Assembly: GCA_003455655.1 (NCBI GenBank)
Contig: DMQP01000076.1
Span: forward strand, 1 to 9,927
Source of the DNA: Treponema sp.
GTDB taxonomy: Bacteria > Spirochaetota > Spirochaetia > Treponematales > Treponemataceae
Direction: 5' to 3'
Length of the DNA stretch: 9,927 bases
Shown: positions 1 to 6,808 of the stretch, piece after piece
Position numbering within the stretch: the stretch's first letter is position 1
Layout of the letters: every line of letters starts with the position of its first letter
Made by a program: the position numbers and the translations under genes
The notes under the pieces: generated by a model
The model's input: only the letters and a program-made list of their open reading frames with translations
What the model was told of the DNA's origin: nothing
Databases searched by the model: none

Positions 1-2
1 CA

Positions 3-1649
3 GGCATAGGCATTGGTCCTGCATTTGTCCTTCCAGAAGAAAAAGAACGCATTATTCCGCACCACCACATTCCCAAAGAGGATGTCGCCAAAGAATGGAA
101 ACGCTTTGACGATGCCGTTGAAGTTGTTCAAAATGAAATCAAAACACACCTTGCTGAACTCGATCAAGAAAATCTACAGAGAGTCATTTTTGAAACCTAT
201 CAGCTTATGTTAAGCGACCCTGTTTTTTTGGGCGAAGTAAAAGATGCGCTCGAACAGGAATTATTCAACATTGAACACACGCTGGAAATAAAAGTTGAAG
301 AATATGCACAGCGTTTGCGAAACAGCGGTAACGACTACCTTGCAGAACGTTCACGCGACATTGAAGATGTCTTTGGAAAAGTTTTAAATGAACTTTTGGA
401 TTTTCATCCTTTTGATATTGAACAAGTTCCCGACGGAGTAGTTATTGTTGCACACGCCATGAAGACAAGCGACACCGTCATTCTTTCGAAACGAAAAATT
501 GCAGGACTTGCTCTTACTGAAGGTGGTGTTTCAAGTCATGTTGCTATTCTTGCAAAAAGTTTTGGCATACCCGCAGTTGTAGGTCTTGAAGACATTGCAC
601 ATCAAGTTGCAAATAACGACCAATTGATTATAGACGGAACACTTGGTGAAGCAATTATTCAGCCAGACCAGCAAACTCTTGATGAATACCATTCAAAAAT
701 TCGTGAAGAACAAAAATACATTCAGGCACTGCAGCAGTTTAGAGACAAACCAGCACAAACAAATGACGGCACACGTTTCTATCTGTATGCAAACATTGGA
801 ACTCCTGAAGAAGCACAGATTGCTCTTGAACAAGGAGCAGACGGCATAGGCTTATTCCGAACAGAGTTTTTGTTTATGTCACGAGCACACAACAACACTG
901 TTAGCGAAGAAACACAGTTTGAAGCATACAAGCAAGTTCTTCAAATAATGGGCGACAAACCAGTTACTATACGAACCCTCGATGCAGGCGGAGATAAACT
1001 ACTTTCGTCTAAAGACATTCCACAGTTAAACGAAAAAAATCCCCTCATGGGTTTACGCGCAATAAGACTGTCGCTTTTTTATCCGCAAGTATTACGCACT
1101 CAGTTACGCGCACTCTATCGAGCAAGTGTTTATGGAAACTTGCGCATAATGTTACCGCTCATTACAGACCTTGCACAAATAGATACCATTCGTGGCATTG
1201 CGCGCGGTGTTCAAATGAGTTTACGCGAAGATAACATTCCCTTCCGAGAAGATGTACCTATTGGCATTATGATTGAAACAGCGGCAGCGGCACTTACAGC
1301 AGACTGTCTTGCACCACACAGCGATTTCTTTTCTTTAGGAACAAACGATCTTACCCAATACACACTTGGAGTTGACCGTGAAAATCCAGCAGTAGCTCCT
1401 TTGTACAATGAATTTCATCTTGCAGTTTTGCGAATGATAAAACACACCATCAACAGTGCACGCGAAGCAAACATTCCTTTGTCTGTTTGTGGAGAGATGG
1501 CAGGCAGAAAAGAAAGCGCCATTATTTTAGCAGGAATGGGTGTTCGTTCACTGAGCATGAGTCCGAAACAGATTCCCGTCATTAAAGAAACATTGTCTCA
1601 GTTTACTATCTCAGAGCTTACTAACATTTCGACACGCCCACTGTTTTAA
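3..1649 (+). CDS. ptsI: PTS enzyme I (phosphoenolpyruvate-protein phosphotransferase), 5' partial
   Basis: Cytoplasmic enzyme I takes phosphate from PEP onto a histidine and passes it to HPr. The open frame runs in from the left edge, with 548 residues visible. Alignment to E. coli enzyme I suggests only about 10 N-terminal residues are missing (visible start GIGIGPAFVLP matches the usual SPGIAIGKAF region). The ATG at 207 is internal, because coding similarity continues upstream of it. Visible residues about 20-140 form the HPr-binding helical part. The active-site motif GGVSSHVAILAK has its phospho-His at visible residue 179 (about 189 in full-length numbering). The C-terminal PEP-binding barrel shows GIGLFRTEFLFM, LDAGGDK, NPLMGLRAIR, GIMIETAAAA, SLGTNDLTQYTLGVDREN and the catalytic Cys in SVCGEMAG (visible residue 496). 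All key residues look intact. It is followed by der after 23 bases with no terminator, so the two are probably co-transcribed. Some treponemes, such as T. pallidum, have enzyme I and HPr without sugar permeases, so a regulatory role is possible here; no permease gene is in the window. Confidence 0.96.
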   Translation, partial: GIGIGPAFVLPEEKERIIPHHHIPKEDVAKEWKRFDDAVEVVQNEIKTHLAELDQENLQRVIFETYQLMLSDPVFLGEVKDALEQELFNIEHTLEIKVEEYAQRLRNSGNDYLAERSRDIEDVFGKVLNELLDFHPFDIEQVPDGVVIVAHAMKTSDTVILSKRKIAGLALTEGGVSSHVAILAKSFGIPAVVGLEDIAHQVANNDQLIIDGTLGEAIIQPDQQTLDEYHSKIREEQKYIQALQQFRDKPAQTNDGTRFYLYANIGTPEEAQIALEQGADGIGLFRTEFLFMSRAHNNTVSEETQFEAYKQVLQIMGDKPVTIRTLDAGGDKLLSSKDIPQLNEKNPLMGLRAIRLSLFYPQVLRTQLRALYRASVYGNLRIMLPLITDLAQIDTIRGIARGVQMSLREDNIPFREDVPIGIMIETAAAALTADCLAPHSDFFSLGTNDLTQYTLGVDRENPAVAPLYNEFHLAVLRMIKHTINSAREANIPLSVCGEMAGRKESAIILAGMGVRSLSMSPKQIPVIKETLSQFTISELTNISTRPLF

Positions 1650-1672
1650 CAGTAGCACATAAAGGTTATCAC

Positions 1673-3196
1673 ATGAAAAAGAAAAAACAAAAGCCTGACT
1701 TTTCAAAGCCAAAGCCTCAGAAAATCGACCTTGAAGAAGCAGTCGTTGAAGAAATCAAAAAAGAACAAAAAGAAAAAGACACTTTAGAATCTCATCGCAA
1801 AAAGACGCAACAATTCTATTCAGAAAAATCATATTACAATCTGCCGCTTATAGTTATTGCAGGTCGCCCTAATGTAGGAAAGTCTACACTCTTTAATGCA
1901 CTTACAAAAACACGCAGAGCTATAACAGACCCAACACCAGGTGTTACTCGCGACCCAGTTGAAGGAACCGCATTCCTTGATGGAAAACCAGTTCATCTTA
2001 TGGATACAGGTGGCTACAAGTTAACTCGCGACATGACATCGCGCGAATCTGAAATGGATGATCTTGTTGTTGCTAAAACTGTTGAAATGTTAAAAAAAGC
2101 AGACCGCATATTACTCTTACTTGATGCAACAGAAATTACGCCAGAAGACGAAGAGTTTGTTTTAACACTGCGCCAGTACGGAGACAAAGTTATTGCTGCG
2201 GTAAACAAAACAGAAGGTGGCAAAAACGAAATGCTTGCTTGGCAACACAGCAAGTTTGGATTTAAAGACATGCTCTTTATTTCTGCAGCACGGGGAGACA
2301 ATCTTGATCTTTTACAAAAGAAACTGACAGAAGGTTTAGATTTTAGTCGTGTAACCGAAGCAGATACAGAAGACCGTCCCATACGAATTGCCATTTTAGG
2401 AAAACCAAACACAGGAAAATCAACACTTAGCAATGCACTTACTCATACGCAAGCTTCAATTGTGAGTGACTATGCAGGAACAACAAGAGATGTCGTTGAA
2501 GGAAGCTTCCGCTACAATGGGCGCGACATTCAAATTCTAGACACAGCAGGAATTCGACGCAAAGCAAAAGTTCATGAAAATGTTGAATACTATTCAGTCA
2601 ATCGAGCAATAAAAACACTTGATGAATGTGATATTGTATTCATTATGATAGATGCAAAAGAAGGTCTTGCTGAACAAGACAAAAAAATTACTTCACTTGC
2701 ATTCGAACGCGGACGAGGCATTATCTTTGTGTTAAACAAATGGGACACTGTAGAAGATCAAAGCAACCGTGCATTCCGCGAAACAAAAGAATACATCAAC
2801 GACATGTTCGGTCAGATGAAGTGGGCACCCATTGTTCCTATAAGTGCACTCAATGCAGATGGAATTAAAAACTTAATGAACACAGCCCTGACTCTTTACG
2901 AACAGCTTAATCGAAAAATTGAAACTTCAGCATTAAATCTTGCACTGCGCGACTGGCTTACACAGTATCCACCGCCAGCAACAAAAGCAATACACTTTAA
3001 GGTACGCTACATTACACAGACAAGCGTTAACCCGGTAACTTTCTTAATTTTTGCAACAAGACCTGACAATGTTCCCGCAAGTTATGTCGCATATCTTAAA
3101 AATCGTTTGCGCGAAGACTTAGGATTTGATCAGATTCCTGTTCAAATTGAAATGAAAGCGAGCCGTCAAAAATGGCAGGACAGAGAGGAACAGTAA
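1673..3196 (+). CDS. der: Ribosome-biogenesis GTPase Der (EngA) with N-terminal charged extension
   Basis: Der is an essential tandem GTPase that acts in late 50S ribosomal subunit assembly. The 507-residue protein has, in order: a Lys/Glu-rich extension (1-54), not usual in Der, which normally starts a few residues before its first P-loop; G domain 1 (about 58-225) with GRPNVGKS (64-71), PTPGVTRD, DTGG (111-114), G4 motif NKTE (178-181) and SAA (204-206); G domain 2 (about 236-410) with GKPNTGKS (243-250), YAGTTRD, DTAG (290-293), NKWD (355-358) and SAL (391-393); and a C-terminal KH-like domain (about 415-500). The G4 motif of domain 1 has Glu where Asp is standard. The ATG at 1673 has a weak AAAGG ribosome site at 1661-1665. 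I saw no ATG, GTG or TTG codon between it and the first P-loop, so the extension appears genuine. The stop codon overlaps the start of the next gene by one base. Confidence 0.96.
   Translation: MKKKKQKPDFSKPKPQKIDLEEAVVEEIKKEQKEKDTLESHRKKTQQFYSEKSYYNLPLIVIAGRPNVGKSTLFNALTKTRRAITDPTPGVTRDPVEGTAFLDGKPVHLMDTGGYKLTRDMTSRESEMDDLVVAKTVEMLKKADRILLLLDATEITPEDEEFVLTLRQYGDKVIAAVNKTEGGKNEMLAWQHSKFGFKDMLFISAARGDNLDLLQKKLTEGLDFSRVTEADTEDRPIRIAILGKPNTGKSTLSNALTHTQASIVSDYAGTTRDVVEGSFRYNGRDIQILDTAGIRRKAKVHENVEYYSVNRAIKTLDECDIVFIMIDAKEGLAEQDKKITSLAFERGRGIIFVLNKWDTVEDQSNRAFRETKEYINDMFGQMKWAPIVPISALNADGIKNLMNTALTLYEQLNRKIETSALNLALRDWLTQYPPPATKAIHFKVRYITQTSVNPVTFLIFATRPDNVPASYVAYLKNRLREDLGFDQIPVQIEMKASRQKWQDREEQ
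3182..3190 (+). promoter_or_regulatory. Ribosome binding site for the MerR-type gene, inside der
   Basis: The purine run AGAGAGGAA lies inside the last codons of der, and its core GAGG ends 7 bases before the ATG at 3196. It supports the start at 3196 over the in-frame upstream ATG at 3172, which has no comparable site and would add eight residues before the conserved YSIGEVEQLTG start of the helix-turn-helix. Together with the TAATG overlap it suggests translational coupling to der. Confidence 0.7.
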
Positions 3197-3567
3197 TGGC
3201 CCAGTATTCAATTGGTGAAGTTGAACAGCTTACTGGAATTAAACCCTATGTTCTACGCTACTGGGAAGAAGTAATTCCCTGCTTTTCGCCAAAAAAAGAT
3301 GCAGCTGGTAGACGAACATACACTCAGCGTGAAATAGATATTATCTTACGGCTCAAGTTTTTAATTTACACCAAGCGATACACCATTGACGGAGCACGAC
3401 AGCAGATAATTCAAGAAACCGCAGTTGCAGATGCAAACGCCAGTGCACTACAAGCCTTGCATGAAATACGAGCAGAATTAGGACAGATGTATCTCATGCT
3501 AAAAAAGAGCGGACAAAATCATAAACAGTCACAAGAAGCAGAAGAGGAAGCCACTAATGCCCAGTGA
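3196..3567 (+). CDS. Small MerR-family transcriptional regulator
   Basis: A 123-residue DNA-binding protein. Residues about 4-22 (YSIGEVEQLTGIKPYVLRYW) form the MerR helix-turn-helix. The wing follows at about 30-43, including the GRRTYTQREI junction, and further helices run to about 73. Residues 82-105 are a short amphipathic helix (ALHEIRAELGQMYLMLKKSG) that probably dimerises as a coiled coil. The polar tail is rich in Gln and Glu. There is no effector-binding domain and no metal-binding Cys cluster, so it is not a classical metal or drug sensor; its ligand and target are unknown. The start is TAATG-coupled to der, and the 3' end overlaps the next gene by 11 bases. No intergenic DNA flanks it, so the common MerR arrangement of binding its own divergent promoter cannot apply here. 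A target at the operon promoter upstream of the window is possible but unseen. Confidence 0.88.
   Translation: MAQYSIGEVEQLTGIKPYVLRYWEEVIPCFSPKKDAAGRRTYTQREIDIILRLKFLIYTKRYTIDGARQQIIQETAVADANASALQALHEIRAELGQMYLMLKKSGQNHKQSQEAEEEATNAQ
3541..3549 (+). promoter_or_regulatory. Ribosome binding site for the Rsm22-like gene, inside the regulator gene
   Basis: GAAGAGGAA within the last codons of the MerR-type gene ends 7 bases before the ATG at 3557. Its position supports that start, although it gives an 11-base overlap with the preceding frame (stop at 3565-3567). Confidence 0.65.
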
Positions 3568-4732
3568 ACGCGAAAGTCCTGTTGTTACCAGCGTAGATTC
3601 ACTTTTTACACAGCGTTCTATTCCTTCTGACGCAAAGGCACTCCTTGCAGAATTTGACAAAGTAATTGCTTCAACTCATCCACTTAATTCAAAACAGCGG
3701 GCACAACTTCCTCAAGTTATACGAGAATTAAGTCATTCACTTACTGATGAACGCGACAAACGGCACTTAGGCTACATGAACAGAACAGAAACACTAAGCG
3801 CATACACTCACTATTTTATGTGGTGGAACTTAGTTCGTCTTACAAAACTCTTTGTTAACATGAGCGACCGTTTTTTTTCACTTAATGACGGAGACATTTG
3901 TTTAGACATAGGTAGCGGTCCGCTTACGCTTGTAACTGCTCTCTTTATGGCAAGAAAAGAATTAAGACAAAAAAAACTAACCTGGTACTGCATGGACATT
4001 TCGCAACAAGCACTTACTGTTGGCGAAAACATTTTTTATACTATTGCTTCTCGCTTAGGTTGCCAACCGTGGAACATTATCCGTGTAAAAGGGGAATTAG
4101 GTTGCACAATAAAACAGAAAGCACACTTGGTCACGAGCGCAAATGTATTCAATGAAGTTCTGCAAAAACAAACTATGCCTCCTGACTATCTTGCAAAAAA
4201 ACAATGTCAAAATTTAATTTCGTATGCACAAAAAACTGACGCACGAATTCTCGTTATAGAACCAGGAGTTCCTTCTTGCGCACGATTTATAAGTTTAATA
4301 CGAGATGCATTTTTACGAAAAGATTTTATACCAGTAAGTCCTTGCACACACTGTGAAGCTTGTCCCATGGACGGTAAGCGTGGTGGAAAGTGGTGCAATT
4401 ATGTTTCATCAACAACAGACGCACCCAAAGCATTAAAACATCTTTCTGATTCAGCACATTTACAAAAAGAGCGAGCAGTACTTTCTTTTATTGCAGTTCA
4501 AAATAAAGTTACAGAAGAAAAAACAGAAGACATAACTTTTAGAATTGCAAGCGACAGTATACGACTTCCGGGAAACAGACAGGGCTATTACGCATGTAGT
4601 CCATTAGGTTTATTGCTTGTAGTAACACAAACTCAACTTGCTTCAGGAGAAAGCTACCGACTTACACTCAACACGAACAAACCTTTACGCACTGATGCAA
4701 AATCGGGAGCTTACATCCTTAACTTAGATTAA
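3557..4732 (+). CDS. Rsm22/METTL17-like SAM-fold protein with probable Fe-S cysteines
   Basis: A 391-residue member of the Rsm22 family. Its mitochondrial members (yeast Rsm22, human METTL17) work in small ribosomal subunit assembly. Seen here: a helical N-terminal region; a SAM-binding-type motif CLDIGSGPLTL (115-125) in which the third Gly of the usual GxGxG is Leu; the strand/helix NVFNEVL (196-202), matching the family's conserved NEL region; ILVIEPGVP (231-239); a cysteine cluster with C263, C266, C269 and C280 in KWCNYV; then LSFIAVQ (309-315) and C347 in a YYACSPLG motif. C263, C269, C280 and C347 match, from memory, the four-Cys pattern reported to bind a [4Fe-4S] cluster in METTL17; C266 is extra. 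Whether it methylates RNA or acts only as an assembly factor cannot be told. It is the last gene of the operon, and coupling with der fits a ribosome role. It ends 6 bases from the convergent acyl-CoA synthetase gene. Confidence 0.85.
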   Translation: MPSERESPVVTSVDSLFTQRSIPSDAKALLAEFDKVIASTHPLNSKQRAQLPQVIRELSHSLTDERDKRHLGYMNRTETLSAYTHYFMWWNLVRLTKLFVNMSDRFFSLNDGDICLDIGSGPLTLVTALFMARKELRQKKLTWYCMDISQQALTVGENIFYTIASRLGCQPWNIIRVKGELGCTIKQKAHLVTSANVFNEVLQKQTMPPDYLAKKQCQNLISYAQKTDARILVIEPGVPSCARFISLIRDAFLRKDFIPVSPCTHCEACPMDGKRGGKWCNYVSSTTDAPKALKHLSDSAHLQKERAVLSFIAVQNKVTEEKTEDITFRIASDSIRLPGNRQGYYACSPLGLLLVVTQTQLASGESYRLTLNTNKPLRTDAKSGAYILNLD

Positions 4733-4738
4733 CAGTCA

Positions 4739-6667
4739 TTATTTTGCTGAATACAGTTTAGCAATTTTATCTTTGTAGATTTCTATAATACGATAACGCA
4801 TCATATCTTGCTTTGCACTCAGCTCTACACCAACTTCAAATGGTTTTGTAATAACATCAAAGGCAGAAATTTTTTCAAAAGATTTAAAACCGTTTTTAGC
4901 ACTAATTAAATCGGCAATCTGATCAGAAAGCAGTTTTCTAATTGCTTCATTCTGCACCAGTTCTTCGTAACTGTCAAAGGGTAGTTTATTTTCTTTTGCG
5001 TAAGATTCAATTTCTTCTTTGTTTGGAATAATAAGTGCAACCAAGTAGCGCTGGTCTTCGCCTTTTTCGTTTGTTCCCACTACCATAGAACCGTCGATAT
5101 AACGAGAAGTGTTAAGCTTCTGTTCAATAGGAATAGGTTCAATGTTTTCGCCACCCATAAGAACAATAGTGTCTTTCTTACGGCCACGAAGCTGAATCTC
5201 GTTATCAACAGTAAGAATTGCAATGTCACCTGTGTCAAACCAACCGTCAACAGTCATTACTTTTTGTGTAAGGTCATCGCGTTTGTAATAACCCTTCATA
5301 ACGGTTGCACCGCGAACCTGCAAGTTACCTTTTCTACCGCGACCTAAAATAAGACCGTTATCATCAACAACTCGAACTTCAACATGACGAATTGGAGTTC
5401 CGACAGTACGGAAAATAGGATCAGCAATAGGACGAACACTTACAACAGGAGCAGTTTCGGTAAGACCATAACCTTCAACAACTTCAATACCAACTGCCCA
5501 GAAGAATTCATCAATGTATGCAGGGTACGCACCGCCACCAGCAATACCAGCACGGAAGTTTTTACCAACAACCGCTTTTAGTTTTTTAAAGACTAAAACT
5601 TTTCCCAAAAGACGCAAGGGATACAACAAGAGCCAAGGAAGCACAAGCACTGGCCACCAGAACTGCAAGTGATCACTTTCAAAGCGAGCAGTTTTACGAC
5701 GCAACTTGCGGTCAATCTGACACCACAAAATTGATTCGTTAACAAAGAACTTAAACATGGCAAGCGTTATACCGCCAGCCTTTCGCATTTTACGCCACAC
5801 GCCATCGTAAATTGCTTCAAAGACACGAGGAACAGCAGGCATAAGATGAGGATTAATTTTTTGGAAATCTGCAAGAAGAATACTTCCAATAGGTTTACTG
5901 TAACACACCGATGCAGCCTGACTCATAATAACATATTCACATTCACGCTGGAAAACATGCCATATAGGAAGAACACACAAAGCTCTTTCGCCTGGATTAA
6001 GGAAGATGCGTTCTTTAAGTTCATCAAGCTGAGCAAGAAAATTTCCGTGAGTAAGCATAACACCTTTCGGAGTTCCTGTTGTTCCACTTGTAAAGATTAT
6101 GGTTGCAAGATCATCCCACTGACCTTTGTTAAGTTCATTCTCTACAACATCAGGATTATTTTTACGCCACTCATGACCTCTTTCACACAAAGTATCAAAC
6201 GAAAGCACTTCAACGCCACAAGACTGAGCACGCTCTTTTTCTTGAACATCAACAGCATCAAAGGCAATCAATTTTTTAAGGAGAGGAAGACTTTCTTTGA
6301 CATTAAGAATTTTCTTTACTTGCGAATTGTTTTCGGCAATAACTGTTTCACACTCAGCAAAAGAAAGAATGTATGAAAGATCTTTTTCCGAAGCATCACA
6401 TCCACGAGGAGTATCGATAGCACCAATGGCAAGAAGACCTATATCTGACTGTTGCCATTCTTTACGGTCATCGCTAATAAGACCAATGCGGTCACCACGT
6501 TTCATTCCTAACTCAAGAAGACTGCCGGCAAAATCCAAACTGCGCTGAAAAAAATCATGATAGTTTGTAGGAATAAAATCGCCCGTCTTTGTGCGTGAAA
6601 ACTGTGCAATTACTTCAGGGTATTTTTCTGCAATACTCTGAATCATTTTTGGCAGTGTCTGTTCCAT
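4739..6667 (-). CDS. Long-chain fatty-acid-CoA ligase (AMP-forming, ANL superfamily)
   Basis: The family activates fatty acids with ATP and CoA, giving acyl-CoA, AMP and PPi; acyl-CoA then feeds lipid synthesis or turnover. The 642-residue protein has the ATP-binding loop TSGTTGTPKGVMLTHGN (193-209), YGLTETAP (400-407), GWFDTGD (475-481), the hinge region GRKKDTIVLMGGENIEP (495-511) and the C-terminal small domain. A strongly hydrophobic stretch rich in Trp, Leu and Pro (about 336-358) probably touches the membrane. Overall it resembles the large COG1022-type long-chain ligases more than E. coli FadD. Oddity: the C-terminal motif, usually E-L-T-P-T-x-K-x-K-R, reads ELSAKQDMMR (615-624), which puts Asp621 at the expected catalytic Lys; Lys619 is two residues away. 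The start at 6667 fits the family, but no Shine-Dalgarno site precedes it. A promoter sits directly upstream, which suggests a leaderless mRNA. The stop lies 6 bases from the convergent Rsm22-like gene. Confidence 0.93.
   Translation of the reverse strand: MEQTLPKMIQSIAEKYPEVIAQFSRTKTGDFIPTNYHDFFQRSLDFAGSLLELGMKRGDRIGLISDDRKEWQQSDIGLLAIGAIDTPRGCDASEKDLSYILSFAECETVIAENNSQVKKILNVKESLPLLKKLIAFDAVDVQEKERAQSCGVEVLSFDTLCERGHEWRKNNPDVVENELNKGQWDDLATIIFTSGTTGTPKGVMLTHGNFLAQLDELKERIFLNPGERALCVLPIWHVFQRECEYVIMSQAASVCYSKPIGSILLADFQKINPHLMPAVPRVFEAIYDGVWRKMRKAGGITLAMFKFFVNESILWCQIDRKLRRKTARFESDHLQFWWPVLVLPWLLLYPLRLLGKVLVFKKLKAVVGKNFRAGIAGGGAYPAYIDEFFWAVGIEVVEGYGLTETAPVVSVRPIADPIFRTVGTPIRHVEVRVVDDNGLILGRGRKGNLQVRGATVMKGYYKRDDLTQKVMTVDGWFDTGDIAILTVDNEIQLRGRKKDTIVLMGGENIEPIPIEQKLNTSRYIDGSMVVGTNEKGEDQRYLVALIIPNKEEIESYAKENKLPFDSYEELVQNEAIRKLLSDQIADLISAKNGFKSFEKISAFDVITKPFEVGVELSAKQDMMRYRIIEIYKDKIAKLYSAK
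4744..4768 (+). terminator. Possible + strand intrinsic terminator inside the convergent gene
   Basis: TTGCTGAA (4744-4751) can pair with TTTAGCAA (4757-4764) as an 8-bp stem with one G-U pair and a 5-base loop, followed by TTTT and a T-rich stretch. It lies just after the stop of the Rsm22-like gene and overlaps the last codons of the convergent acyl-CoA synthetase gene. The stem is AT-rich and the T run is short, so it may be weak. In the opposite direction the hairpin has no T run. Confidence 0.4.
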
Positions 6668-6675
6668 AATACGAT

Positions 6676-6705
6676 ATTATACAATGGGTTGCGATGTGGT
6701 TTCAA
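6676..6705 (-). promoter_or_regulatory. Sigma-70-type promoter of the acyl-CoA ligase gene
   Basis: On the - strand, TTGAAA (6700-6705) and a perfect TATAAT (6676-6681) are separated by 18 bases. Only 8 bases lie between the -10 box and the ATG at 6667, so the predicted transcription start is at or within about two bases of the start codon. The promoter lies downstream of the galactanase terminator, making the ligase gene its own transcription unit. Confidence 0.7.
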
Positions 6706-6750
6706 GAGTAAGGATAAATGTCTAGACTTTGGGTACAGAAATATCAGATT

Positions 6751-6800
6751 AAAAAATATACTGAACAAAACTGGCAGTAACACCACTTCTGTTCAGTATA
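6751..6800 (-). terminator. Intrinsic terminator of the galactanase gene
   Basis: An 11-bp perfect inverted repeat, TATACTGAACA (6757-6767) and TGTTCAGTATA (6790-6800), encloses a 22-base loop. Read on the - strand, the hairpin starts 8 bases after the galactanase stop codon and is followed by six T (6756-6751). No T run follows on the + strand, so it works in one direction only. The stem is AT-rich and the loop long, which may lower its efficiency. Confidence 0.7.
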
Positions 6801-6808
6801 AAAACTTT

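Noticed and set aside
207..1649. ptsI starting at the ATG at 207
   Set aside because: The same frame is open back to base 3 and encodes conserved enzyme I sequence, and the phospho-His spacing fits a start just outside the window.
1650..1672. Promoter or terminator between ptsI and der
   Set aside because: Only 23 bases with no hairpin and no -10/-35 pair; best read as an intra-operon spacer.
2014..2433. 139-residue - strand open frame inside der
   Set aside because: Antisense shadow of the conserved Der G domains; no independent coding evidence.
3172..3198. MerR-type gene starting at the ATG at 3172
   Set aside because: It would overlap der by 25 bases without a ribosome site. The ATG at 3196 has a good site and begins right at the conserved domain.
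3871..3878. Run of eight T in the Rsm22-like gene, as a phase-variation or slippage site
   Set aside because: The frame is intact, the run encodes ordinary Phe codons, and the gene is not a surface or restriction gene of the kind that usually varies in phase.
5846..6376. 176-residue + strand open frame opposite the acyl-CoA ligase gene
   Set aside because: Antisense shadow of a conserved gene; its Asn/Thr/Phe-rich translation resembles no family I know.
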